Counted from the first letter of the stretch, positions 52,787 through 60,812 are shown. The stretch is 64,000 nt of DNA from Microbacterium sp. SL75 (GCF_026625865.1 NZ_CP113067.1:3286001-3350000), one strand, 5' to 3'. Translations and numbers: made by a program. The notes: generated from the letters alone by a model not told the origin.

Positions 52787-54277
52787 ATGCGTATCGCAAT
52801 CATCGGAGGCGGCCCGGGCGGGCTGCTCTTCGCCGCCCTGGCCGCGCGGAACATCCCCGGGGCTCACGTCGACCTGTTCGAGCGCAATCGCGCCGACGAG
52901 GCCTTCGGCTTCGGCGTCGTCTTCTCGAACGCGACGCAGAGCGGGGTGGATGCCGCCGACTCGGCGCTGCGCGAGACCCTCGACGCGTCGGGGGTGCGGT
53001 GGGACGCCATCCGCGTCACCGCGAAGGGCGAGACCATGACCTTCGCCGGCAACGGCATGGGCGCCGTGCTGCGCAAGGATCTGCTCGCCGCCCTCCAGCA
53101 GCGGGCCGTCGCCGCCGGGGCGCATCTGCACTTCTCCGCCCCGCGATGCATCGACGAACTCGGCGACTACGACGTGATCGTGGCCGCCGACGGAGCGAAC
53201 TCGCAGACGCGCGCCGCGATCGGCGACGACACCCTGGGGGTGACGTACGAGACGGCCGCGGCGAAGTTCATCTGGTTCGCCACCGACGCCCCCTTCGAGG
53301 GCCTCACGTTCCTGCACACCCACGCCGAGGGTCTTCCCGACGACGTCGCCGGCGTCTTCGCGGCGCACGCCTATCCGATCGGCGGCGGCCTGTCGACCTT
53401 CATCGTCGAGACCGACGAAGACACCTGGCGCGCCGCCGGTCTCGACGCCTTCGCCCCCACCACTCCCCCGGGCCCGAGCGACGAGCACAGCCAGCACCGG
53501 CTCGAGCAGATCTTCGCCCCCCTCATCGGCGGCGCGCGCCTGATCGGCAACAACTCCCGGTGGGGCAACTTCCGCACCATCCGCGCGCGCAGCTGGCACC
53601 GCGGCAACGTCGCGCTGCTCGGTGACGCCGTGCACACCGCGCACTTCTCGGTGGGCAGCGGCACGAAGATGTCGCTCGAAGACGCCATCGCCCTCGCCGA
53701 CGCTCTCGCGGCGCACCCCGACGACGTCGAGGCCGCGTTCCTCGCGTACGAGGGCGTGCGACAGCCGCAGGTCGCCCGCATTCAGGGCGCGGCGCGGCCG
53801 AGCCTGTCCTGGTGGGAGAACTTCGGGACGTACTTCCACGCGTTCGAGCCCTGGCAGTTCGGTTTCCACTTCTTCTCGCGCGCCCTTCCCGCGGCCAAGA
53901 TCGCGCGCCGCGACCCGGATGCCGTGGACCGTGCCCTGCGACAGTGGCAGAACAGGCACGGCGCCCCGCCCCTCGAGTCGGCGGTGACGGGGCTCCTCGA
54001 CAGACGTGTGCTCGACCGCGACCAGCTGCCCCCGGTCGTCACGGTCGCTGCGGGCGACGGGATCCGTCCCGACGACGCGGTGCGCGAGGCCCTCGCCGGT
54101 CACGCCGACGCGTCGGCGGTGCTCGTCACGGGCGGCAGCGCGCTCGATCGCCAGCTCACCGCCGAGGCCGCCCGCCTGCGACACGGCGTGGCGGCGATCA
54201 TCGACGAGCCCGAATGCGACGAGGATCGCGCCATGACCCTTGTGCTCTCGGGCCGCGCGGATGCGGTGCTGCGATGA
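52787..54277 (+). CDS. FAD-dependent aryl-CoA hydroxylase (salicylyl-CoA 5-hydroxylase-like)
   Basis: 496 residues. FAD site MRIAIIGGGPGGLLFAALAA; DG motif ADGANSQTR near residue 145; third FAD motif GNVALLGDAVHTAHFSVGSG near 278; then the substrate-binding part with QGAARPSLSWWENFGTYF, typical of the aryl-CoA monooxygenases such as the anthraniloyl-CoA and salicylyl-CoA 5-hydroxylases. The last 100 residues are an additional acidic domain (VVTVAAGDGIRPDDAV, VLVTGGSALDRQL); the old-yellow-enzyme domain of the larger fused homologues is missing. It should hydroxylate the aryl-CoA made by the next gene product. The stop overlaps the ligase ATG (ATGA). Confidence 0.88.
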   Translation: MRIAIIGGGPGGLLFAALAARNIPGAHVDLFERNRADEAFGFGVVFSNATQSGVDAADSALRETLDASGVRWDAIRVTAKGETMTFAGNGMGAVLRKDLLAALQQRAVAAGAHLHFSAPRCIDELGDYDVIVAADGANSQTRAAIGDDTLGVTYETAAAKFIWFATDAPFEGLTFLHTHAEGLPDDVAGVFAAHAYPIGGGLSTFIVETDEDTWRAAGLDAFAPTTPPGPSDEHSQHRLEQIFAPLIGGARLIGNNSRWGNFRTIRARSWHRGNVALLGDAVHTAHFSVGSGTKMSLEDAIALADALAAHPDDVEAAFLAYEGVRQPQVARIQGAARPSLSWWENFGTYFHAFEPWQFGFHFFSRALPAAKIARRDPDAVDRALRQWQNRHGAPPLESAVTGLLDRRVLDRDQLPPVVTVAAGDGIRPDDAVREALAGHADASAVLVTGGSALDRQLTAEAARLRHGVAAIIDEPECDEDRAMTLVLSGRADAVLR

Positions 54278-55938
54278 AGACGCGCGAGGGGACGACGCCC
54301 TGGCCCTCCGACGTCGCCGCGCGGTACCGCGCCGAGGGGCTGTGGCAGGGCCGCACGCTCGGTGACGCGTTCGCCGAAGCCGCGCACGTGCACGCCGACC
54401 GGGTCGCTCTCGTCGACGACGAGGTCTCCCTGACCTACACCGAGCTGCACGACAGGGTCGAGGCGTGCGCGGCGCGCCTGATCGAGCTGGGCCTCGCCCC
54501 CGACGATCGCGTCGTCGTGCAGCTGCCGAACCACTGGACGTTCGTCGTTCTGACGGTCGCGTGCCTGCGGGCCGGGATCGTGCCGGTCATGGCGCTGCCC
54601 GCCCACCGTGAGCACGAGTTGCGGCACCTGGTCTCGGCATCCGAGGCCGTCGCGCTCGTCACTCCCGACGCCCTGCGCGACTTCGATCACCTGGCGCTCG
54701 CCCGCGCTCTACGGGCGTCGAGCCCGACCGTGCGGCACCTGATCGTGCTGAGCGACGGTGACGACGCTCCCGACGCCGTCAGCCTCAGGGCCCTGTGCGC
54801 ACCGTCCGACGACTCGATCCGCGGTCGGGCGCTTCCGAGACCGGATGCCGCCGACGTCGCCGTGTTCCTGCTCTCGGGCGGCACGACGGGCCTTCCCAAG
54901 CTCATCGCCCGCACGCACGACGACTACCTCTGCAACATCGTCCTGACCTCGCCGCCCTCGGCGGTCGATCGCGACACGGTATACCTCGCGACGCTGCCCA
55001 TGGGACACAACTTCCCGCTCGCGTGCCCCGGCATCCTGGGCACCCTGCTCGCCGGCGGCGCTGTCGTGCCGTTGGTTTCTCCGCGGCCCGAGCGCGCGTT
55101 CGCGGCCATCGAGCGGCACGGGGTCACCCACACCGCCGCGGTGCCCGCGGTGGTCGCCTCGTGGCTCGATCACGCCGGCGCCGTGGGGTTCGACGCGCTC
55201 GGGAGCCTCCGCGTGCTGCAGGTGGGCGGAGCGCGCCTCGCCGACGAACTGGCCGAGCGCGTCGTGAAGGGGCTGCCGGGCACGCTGCAGCAGGTGTTCG
55301 GCATGGCCGAGGGGCTCATCAACGTCACGCGGCTCGACGATCCGGTCGAGGTCGTCGTCGGTACGCAGGGGCGTCCCGTGTCGCCCCTCGACGAGCTCCG
55401 CGTGGTCGACGAGACGAGTGGGCTCGACGTCGCCCCGGGCGCACCCGGCGTGCTGCTCACCCGAGGCCCCTACACGCCGCGCGGGTACTTCGACGCTCCG
55501 GAGACGAACGCGCGCTCCTTCACCCCCGACGGCTTCTACATCACCGGCGACATCGTGCGCCGACGTCCCGACGGAAATCTCGTCGTCGAGGGACGCAGTA
55601 AAGACATGATCAACCGCGGCGGCGAGAACATCTCGGCCGAAGAGGTCGAGAATCTCGCCTACGCCCTGGCGGGGGTGCGCCTCGCCGCGGCGGTGGCCAT
55701 GCCGCACGACACCCTGGGTGAGACGGTGTGCCTGTTCGCCGTGCTGTCCGACGGGCACGACCTCGATCTCGGCGCGGTGAGGGCGCACTTCGATGCCTGT
55801 GGCGTCGCGGCATTCAAACGCCCCGACCACCTCGTGACGGTGAACGAACTGCCGTTGACGAAGGTCGGCAAGATCGACAAGAAGGCCCTGCGCGAACGTC
55901 TCGTCGCCGAGCGGTCCGCCGAGCTCACCGCATCCTGA
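54274..55938 (+). CDS. Aryl acid-AMP ligase, salicylate-type pocket (catabolic)
   Basis: 554 residues, EntE-like: WPSDVAARYRAEGLWQGRTL, FLLSGGTTGLPKLIARTHDDYL, FGMAEGLINVTRL, RSKDMINRGGENISAEEVE and TKVGKIDKKAL. In LPMGHNFPLACPGILG the Asn at position 235 is kept and the residue at 240 is Cys, as in the salicylate adenylases YbtE, MbtA and PchD; the siderophore enzyme at 38256-40040 has Ser there. It most likely forms salicyl-AMP in a pathway like that of Streptomyces SdgA-SdgC. No MbtH domain is present. No carrier protein or separate CoA transferase lies nearby. Confidence 0.9.
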   Translation: MKTREGTTPWPSDVAARYRAEGLWQGRTLGDAFAEAAHVHADRVALVDDEVSLTYTELHDRVEACAARLIELGLAPDDRVVVQLPNHWTFVVLTVACLRAGIVPVMALPAHREHELRHLVSASEAVALVTPDALRDFDHLALARALRASSPTVRHLIVLSDGDDAPDAVSLRALCAPSDDSIRGRALPRPDAADVAVFLLSGGTTGLPKLIARTHDDYLCNIVLTSPPSAVDRDTVYLATLPMGHNFPLACPGILGTLLAGGAVVPLVSPRPERAFAAIERHGVTHTAAVPAVVASWLDHAGAVGFDALGSLRVLQVGGARLADELAERVVKGLPGTLQQVFGMAEGLINVTRLDDPVEVVVGTQGRPVSPLDELRVVDETSGLDVAPGAPGVLLTRGPYTPRGYFDAPETNARSFTPDGFYITGDIVRRRPDGNLVVEGRSKDMINRGGENISAEEVENLAYALAGVRLAAAVAMPHDTLGETVCLFAVLSDGHDLDLGAVRAHFDACGVAAFKRPDHLVTVNELPLTKVGKIDKKALRERLVAERSAELTAS

Positions 55939-55955
55939 ACCGGAAGGAGCGTTCG

Positions 55956-56567
55956 ATGTTCATCGACGCCGCGGGGCTCTCCCCCGCCGACACGTACCGT
56001 CTGCTCGTCGGATCGGTCGTGCCCCGCCCGATCGCGTGGGTGACGAGCGGGCGGGAGCCCGTGAACCTCGCCCCGTTCAGTTCGTTCACCTGGGTGAGCC
56101 AGCATCCCGCGATGCTGGGCTTCACCGTCAACAAGCGTGCGAACGGCCGCAAAGACACCGTGCGCAACATCGAGGAGCAGGGCGAGTTCGTGGTGAACAT
56201 CGCCGACGAGGCGATGCTCGAAGCGCTGCACGCGAGTTCGGAATGGATGCCGCCGGAGGTCGGCGAGGCCGACCGCCTGGGTCTCGCCCTCGCAGAGTCG
56301 CGCGTCATCGGCATCCCGGGCCTGGCCGACGCCCCCGTGCGCATGGAGTGCCGATACCACTCCACGACCGCGTTCAGCCCGACGGGCGGCGAGTTCGTCG
56401 TCGGCACGGTGGTCGCCTGGTCGATCCGCGACGACGTCGTGCGGCTCGGCTCGACCGGTGCGGCCAGCATCGACACCGAACTGCTGCGGCCGATCGGCCG
56501 TCTCGCCGGCCCGCGCTACACCCCGCTCGGCGAGGTGGTCGAGCTGCCGCCGGTTCCGGGCGGGTGA
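55956..56567 (+). CDS. Flavin reductase family protein (DIM6/NTAB)
   Basis: 203 residues from ATG 55956 (GGAAGGAG upstream). FMN-binding split barrel: YRLLVGSVVPRPIAWVTSG, LAPFSSFTWVSQHPAMLGFTV, KDTVRNIEEQGEFVVNI. These proteins bind FMN and often reduce flavin with NAD(P)H or serve as an oxygenase partner. Its place 17 bases after the aryl-AMP ligase suggests it works with the aryl-CoA pathway, but the hydroxylase has its own FAD and NAD(P)H chemistry, so the role is open. Confidence 0.85.
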   Translation: MFIDAAGLSPADTYRLLVGSVVPRPIAWVTSGREPVNLAPFSSFTWVSQHPAMLGFTVNKRANGRKDTVRNIEEQGEFVVNIADEAMLEALHASSEWMPPEVGEADRLGLALAESRVIGIPGLADAPVRMECRYHSTTAFSPTGGEFVVGTVVAWSIRDDVVRLGSTGAASIDTELLRPIGRLAGPRYTPLGEVVELPPVPGG

Positions 56568-56581
56568 TTGCTCCACGCGTA

Positions 56582-56597
56582 AGACCCCATGGGGTCT
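56582..56597. other. 16-base perfect palindrome
   Basis: AGACCCCATGGGGTCT, 15 bases after the flavin reductase gene stop. It could be a weak transcription end or a binding site; no T-run follows. Confidence 0.4.
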
Positions 56598-56630
56598 GCA
56601 CGGGGGCCGTGCGAGACGTCGACTCACCCC

Positions 56631-56800
56631 GGCTTGGGAGCGGAGCGCATCGGCGTCGGACGACCTGAGGTGTCCGAGATCGAGAACGGCGATCTCGAGA
56701 ACACGAAGGTCCGCACGATCCGGGGATACCCGAGGCCGACGGCGGCAGCGTCGTCATCGAGTGCGTCACGGGCGACGCCCGGGCGCATGGTTCGGCGTGG
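56631..56800 (+). pseudogene. Remnant of an XRE-type HTH gene
   Basis: One frame encodes LGAERIGVGRPEVSEIENGD followed by LENTKVRTIRGY, the recognition helix and following helix of HigA-like XRE antitoxins. After RTIRGY (about 56728) the similarity moves by one frame to EADGGSVVIECVTGDARAHG, the normal C-terminal strand. The N-terminal helices are missing and there is no proper start. A degraded antitoxin or regulator gene, truncated at the 5' end and frameshifted. The rest of the gap 56568-56902 shows only a palindrome at 56582-56597. No toxin partner is seen. Confidence 0.7.
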
Positions 56801-56902
56801 GCCCCGCGCGTGCCGTCCCGCAGTTCCGCTCGGGTGACATCCGCATGCCAGTCGCGTCGCCCGACGCGGAGCACCTCCGCGCGCGGTCGCGACGGAGCGC
56901 CC

Positions 56903-57688
56903 TCAGAACCAGCGTGCGATCGCCGGCAGCTCCCCACCGCCCACGACCCGCAGTCGCCGCGCACCGCGGCCGGCGAGCCAACGCGCGAGATCGGCCGCGG
57001 CGCCCTCGACCACGGGGCCGCCCTCGCCGTACTCCCCCGGTGCGGCGTCTCGGTCGGTGGCCCGCAGCACCACCGCGCCGGGCTCGGTGCGGCGCGTCCA
57101 GGCGCGCAGCACGTCGGCGATGATGCCGTCGACCATCTCGGGCGGGAAGTCGAGGAACGAGCCGCCATTGTCGAGGTCGACCGTGTGCACCCACACTTCC
57201 TTGGCCCGCATCCACGCCGTCTCGCGCGCGGGCACCGTGCGTCCCTGCGCGGTGACGACCTCGGCATCCCACTGCGCATCGGTGAGATCACGCCACTCGA
57301 CGTCGAGGTGCACGGCGGCGTGGTCGACGAGGTGGCGCAGCGCCCGGGTCGGCAGGGTCGCGCCGAGCACGATCTCGTCCCACCGCTGCGTGTCGGAGGC
57401 GTACATGCGGTTCTCCACGCCCGTCCGCGCCCATTCGACGAGTCGGGCGACGGCGCGGGCGTTGTAGCCGACATGCGCCACGAGGTGACGACGCGTCCAT
57501 CCGGGCAGCAGGCTCGGCGCGTCGAGGTCGGCGTCGTCGAGCTGCATGAGCCGCCGGGCGAAGTACGCGGTGCCCCGGCGCGCGAGATCGAGGTGCGCGT
57601 GCGGGGCGGCGTCGGCGTCGTAGCGCGCGCCCGCCCCCTGGCGCTCGCGCAGGGCGAGCTGCTCGGGGCTCAGCGGGGCGCCGCTCAC
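56903..57688 (-). CDS. Maleylpyruvate isomerase, mycothiol-dependent type
   Basis: 261 residues. DinB-like four-helix domain with the metal-binding pattern of the mycothiol-dependent maleylpyruvate isomerases: LLPGWTRRHLVAHVGYNARAVARLVEWA near residues 60-88, ALRHLVDHAAVHLDVEW near 120, and MRAKEVWVHTVDLDNGG near 160. It isomerises maleylpyruvate, the gentisate ring-cleavage product, to fumarylpyruvate in actinobacteria that use mycothiol. The ATG 57688 overlaps the stop of the fumarylpyruvate hydrolase gene (ATGA), and it is the last gene of the gentisate operon. Confidence 0.88.
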   Translation of the reverse strand: MSGAPLSPEQLALRERQGAGARYDADAAPHAHLDLARRGTAYFARRLMQLDDADLDAPSLLPGWTRRHLVAHVGYNARAVARLVEWARTGVENRMYASDTQRWDEIVLGATLPTRALRHLVDHAAVHLDVEWRDLTDAQWDAEVVTAQGRTVPARETAWMRAKEVWVHTVDLDNGGSFLDFPPEMVDGIIADVLRAWTRRTEPGAVVLRATDRDAAPGEYGEGGPVVEGAAADLARWLAGRGARRLRVVGGGELPAIARWF

Positions 57689-58509
57689 GGCTCTTCCGGG
57701 ACGAATCGGTTGGTCAACGTCCCGATCCCGTCGATCGTGACCTCGACCACGCTTCCGGATGCCAGATACTCGCGGGGTTCGCGGGCGTGCCCGACGCCGC
57801 CGGGGGTTCCGGTGAGGATGACGTCACCGGGGCGCAGGGTCGTGATGGTCGAGACGTAGCGCACGAGGTCGACGGGGCCGTGGACGAGGTCGTGGATGTC
57901 GCCGACCTGCTTCTGCACGCCGTCGACGGTCGTGGTCATCCGGGCGTCGGAGGGGATCTCCTCGGGGGTGGCGAGCACCGGCCCGAGCGGCGTCGAGCGC
58001 TCCCAGGTCTTGCCCTGCAGCCACTCGCGGGTGCGGAATTGCCAATCGCGCATCGAGACGTCGTTCGCGATGGTGTAGCCGGCGATCGCGTCTTCGGCCT
58101 CCTCGTCCGACGCACGGCGCACGGTGGCGCCGATGACGACCGCGAGCTCGCCCTCCCAGTCGACCTCGGGGCTCTCCGGCGGCAAGGCGATCTCTTCACC
58201 GGCCGCGGCGAGGGTGTCGGCGAACTTCGCGAACAGCACCGGATACTCGGGCAGCTCGCGCTTCATCTCCAGGATGTGGGCGCGGTAGTTCAGGCCGACG
58301 CACACGATCTTGCTCGGTGCCACGATCACGGGCGCATAGCGCACGGCATCCAGCGCGATCACCGCCCCCTCCAGCGACGCCACCGCCGAAGGAGTCCCGG
58401 CGCGCAGCACGGCTCCGACGTCGGCGAACCCCTCCAGCACGACAGCGCGATCGCCCTCGACACGGGCGGCGGCGGTGTCACCGTTCCACAGGATGGTGCA
58501 GAGCTTCAT
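57685..58509 (-). CDS. Fumarylpyruvate hydrolase (FAH family)
   Basis: 274 residues. FAH fold: IVCVGLNYRAHILEMKRELPEYP, then PEVDWEGELAVVIGATVRR with the metal-binding Glu/Asp, GYTIANDVSMRDWQ, and LTGTPGGVGHAREPREYL. Metal-dependent hydrolases of this family split acylpyruvates; in the gentisate route the enzyme converts fumarylpyruvate to fumarate and pyruvate, and its neighbours here are gentisate 1,2-dioxygenase and the isomerase. The ATG overlaps the end of a 47-codon ORF that links it to the dioxygenase gene. Confidence 0.9.
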   Translation of the reverse strand: MKLCTILWNGDTAAARVEGDRAVVLEGFADVGAVLRAGTPSAVASLEGAVIALDAVRYAPVIVAPSKIVCVGLNYRAHILEMKRELPEYPVLFAKFADTLAAAGEEIALPPESPEVDWEGELAVVIGATVRRASDEEAEDAIAGYTIANDVSMRDWQFRTREWLQGKTWERSTPLGPVLATPEEIPSDARMTTTVDGVQKQVGDIHDLVHGPVDLVRYVSTITTLRPGDVILTGTPGGVGHAREPREYLASGSVVEVTIDGIGTLTNRFVPEEP

Positions 58510-58649
58510 GGGCGGTTCCCCTCGACGACTCCGGCATACGGAGCGATCACACCGAGGGCCGGGAGAGTTGTGCGGAGCGTCATCGAAGCCTCCCCTCGTC
58601 GCGGGCCGTTCGCCCGGTGTGAATCGGAGGGATTTCTGCGGGGGGTCAT
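58506..58649 (-). CDS. Small ORF (47 codons) between gentisate genes
   Basis: ATG 58649 overlaps the dioxygenase stop (ATGA), and its own stop overlaps the ATG of the fumarylpyruvate hydrolase gene (ATGA). An internal ATG at 58583 has a strong GGGGAGG SD and would give a 25-residue product starting MTLRTTLPALGVIAPYAG. No family is recognised. Either it is a coupling device that carries ribosomes from the dioxygenase to the hydrolase, or a real small protein. The perfect 4-base overlaps at both ends are hard to explain by chance. Confidence 0.35.
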   Translation of the reverse strand: MTPRRNPSDSHRANGPRRGEASMTLRTTLPALGVIAPYAGVVEGNRP

Positions 58650-59746
58650 CGGTCGGTCTCCTCTTCGAACTCGCGGTACAGCCCCAGCCCCTCGAAGATC
58701 GGGGTGTCGCTGAAATGGAACAGGTCCAGGCGCGTTTCGGCCTGCACGCGGAAGCGGCACCAGCTGGGCACGACGAAGATGTCGCCGTGCTCGACGGTGT
58801 GCTCGGTGTCGCCGAGCAGGACCCGGCCGGCGCCGTCGAACACCTGGTAGACGTTTGAGCCGACCTCCTGTCGCACCGGCGTCGAGGCCCCCTCGCGCAG
58901 GCGGTGAAACTGCGCGCGGATGGTGGGCATGACGTCTCCCCCGGTGGTGGGGTTCGCGAAGCGCACGGCGGCGTGACCGGGACCGACGGTGGCCGGCATC
59001 CCCTCGCTCTCGAGCAGCAGCTGGTCGGTCAGGGCGGCGTCGGTGTGCTCCCAGCGGTAGGCGCCGATCGGGCTCGATACGGTGCGACGCAGGCCGGCCA
59101 GCGGCAAGAGGCCCGGATGCGCCCACAGGCGTTCCGAGCGGGAGTAGTTGGGGGTCGCCTCGTCGGTGACCCGCTCGGAACCGAACTCGAAGAACCCCGA
59201 GTCCATCTGGTAGGCGAAGGGGATGTCGAGGCCGTCGATCCACGTCATCGACTCGTCGGTCTCGTTGTGGTGCCCGTGGAAATGCCAGCCCGGGGTGAGC
59301 AGGAAGTCGCCGCGGCTCATCCGCACCGGATCGCCGTTGACGACGGTCCAGACGCCCTCGCCGGAGGTCACGAAGCGGAAGGCGTTCTGCGAATGCCGGT
59401 GCTCGGGCGCCGTTTCGCGGGGGCCGAGTTGCTGGATCGCCGCCCACAGCGTCGGCGAGATGTAGGCGCGTCCGCCCATTCCGGGGTTGGCCAGACCGAT
59501 CGCACGGCGCTCTCCGCCGCGCCCGACGGGCACGAGGTCGCCGGCGCGCTCGGCCAGGGGCTGCAGGGCGCTCCACCGCCAGACCCACGGCAGGGCCTTG
59601 GGCTGCGGGGTCTGCGGCATGAGGTCGTCGAGCTGCGTCCACAGGGGAATGAGGTGCTGCTCGTCGAATCCTCGGTACAGAGCGCGCAGTTCGGGGGTGT
59701 CCTCGGGCTGCATCGCGTTCTCGACCGGGGTGATGGTCTCGCTCAT
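58646..59746 (-). CDS. Gentisate 1,2-dioxygenase
   Basis: 366 residues, bicupin. N-terminal segment LWTQLDDLMPQTPQPKALPWVWRW; first cupin with PEHRHSQNAFRFVTSGEG (iron His ligands) and LLTPGWHFHGHHNETDE; second cupin with HTVEHGDIFVVPSWCRFRV. It opens gentisate (2,5-dihydroxybenzoate) between C1 and C2 with Fe(II) and O2, giving maleylpyruvate. It is the first gene of the minus operon dioxygenase, small ORF, hydrolase, isomerase. The operon is divergent from the alpha/beta hydrolase gene. Confidence 0.94.
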   Translation of the reverse strand: MSETITPVENAMQPEDTPELRALYRGFDEQHLIPLWTQLDDLMPQTPQPKALPWVWRWSALQPLAERAGDLVPVGRGGERRAIGLANPGMGGRAYISPTLWAAIQQLGPRETAPEHRHSQNAFRFVTSGEGVWTVVNGDPVRMSRGDFLLTPGWHFHGHHNETDESMTWIDGLDIPFAYQMDSGFFEFGSERVTDEATPNYSRSERLWAHPGLLPLAGLRRTVSSPIGAYRWEHTDAALTDQLLLESEGMPATVGPGHAAVRFANPTTGGDVMPTIRAQFHRLREGASTPVRQEVGSNVYQVFDGAGRVLLGDTEHTVEHGDIFVVPSWCRFRVQAETRLDLFHFSDTPIFEGLGLYREFEEETDR

Positions 59747-59776
59747 CGGTCCTCCTCGACGTCGGCGTGGTTCCAG

Positions 59777-59870
59777 GTTGCATTACTTTGCTTCGTTGCG
59801 CAACGCACTTTTGTCACACGTTTCGACGAGGCGAGACATTTCCCTTGCGCAAGACGCGAATTTGTTACAC
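59777..59870. promoter_or_regulatory. Divergent promoter region with paired repeats
   Basis: Two direct repeats, each TTGCGCAA followed by 7-9 bases and TTGTYACAC: 59796-59819 and 59845-59870 (about 50 bp apart, five helical turns). GTTGCAT (59777-59783) and CGTTGCG (59794-59800) lie at the dioxygenase side; the same two words lie before the hydroxylase gene at 52734-52750. This AT-richer stretch is the likely operator of the gentisate operon and of the alpha/beta hydrolase gene. Confidence 0.6.
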
Positions 59871-59948
59871 CATGTCGCCACGGGATGCCGCGGCACGGTG
59901 CCACGGTCCCGGTGAGAGCATCGACGCCGATCTGCAAGGAGGCAGAGC

Positions 59949-60761
59949 ATGTCCGAACTCGAGCACCACTCGACCACTTCGTCCGATGGCACTCCCATCT
60001 CGTACTTCCGACGTGGCCGGGGACCCGCGCTCGTCGTGACGCACGGGAGCATCGCGACGAAGGAGCAGTGGATCCCCGTCAGCGAAGCGCTCGCCGAGCA
60101 CGTCACGCTCTACGTGTACGACCGACGCGGCCGCGGCGGCACCGGGGATGCCGACGACTATTCCCTCGCCCACGAGGTCGCCGACATCGCCGCGATGAGG
60201 GAGGTCGCCGGCCACGGAGCCCACCTCCTGGGTCACTCGTTCGGCGCCCTCGCCACCCTCGCCTACGCGCGCGAGCACGGCCTCGGCGGCGGCACCCTCC
60301 TCGCCTACGAGCCTCCGCTCGCCGTGCAGGGGCCCGTCGCGGGCGACCGCCTCGCCGGATACCGAGAACTCGTGGATGCCGGTGACCTCGACGCCGCCCT
60401 CGAGTACGCGCTGGTGAACTTCGTGCGCGTGCCCGCCGAGGCGATCCCGTTCATCCGCGAGACACCGCTGTGGGGCGCCAGCGTGCCCCTGACCCCCACG
60501 TGGGTGCGCGAGCTCGCCGAGATCGACGCCCTCGGCAGCGACCTCGCGCCCTACGCGGAGATCGACGACCCCACCCACCTCATCGCGGGCACGGCGACCA
60601 CGTCATTTCTGTATCAGTCCGCTCACGATCTGGCGAACATCATCCCCGGCGCGGGCATCACCGACATCCAGGGCGCCGACCACTTCGCGCATCTCGCCGA
60701 TCCGCGAGGCTTCACCCGCGTCGTGGTCGACGCGCTCGATACCGCCGCGGTCGTTCGGTAA
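59949..60761 (+). CDS. Alpha/beta hydrolase
   Basis: 270 residues from ATG 59949 (AAGGAGG upstream). Fold features: LVVTHGSIATKEQW (oxyanion region), YDRRGRGGTGDADDY, nucleophile elbow LLGHSFGALATLAY with Ser near 98, Asp in the LIAGTATTSF region and His in QGADHFAHLADP near 250. No signal peptide. It is divergent from the gentisate operon and shares its control region. A thioesterase acting on gentisyl-CoA, or an esterase releasing salicylate, would fit the pathway, but both are guesses. A 13-bp terminator follows. Confidence 0.85.
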   Translation: MSELEHHSTTSSDGTPISYFRRGRGPALVVTHGSIATKEQWIPVSEALAEHVTLYVYDRRGRGGTGDADDYSLAHEVADIAAMREVAGHGAHLLGHSFGALATLAYAREHGLGGGTLLAYEPPLAVQGPVAGDRLAGYRELVDAGDLDAALEYALVNFVRVPAEAIPFIRETPLWGASVPLTPTWVRELAEIDALGSDLAPYAEIDDPTHLIAGTATTSFLYQSAHDLANIIPGAGITDIQGADHFAHLADPRGFTRVVVDALDTAAVVR

Positions 60762-60777
60762 CCCCCGCCCCCGGACC

Positions 60778-60812
60778 GGCCCCCGGCGCGCGCCCCGACC
60801 GCGCCGGGGGCC
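60778..60812 (+). terminator. Terminator after the alpha/beta hydrolase gene
   Basis: A perfect 13-bp GC-rich stem (60778-60790 with 60800-60812) and a 9-base loop, 17 bases after the stop. Confidence 0.75.
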
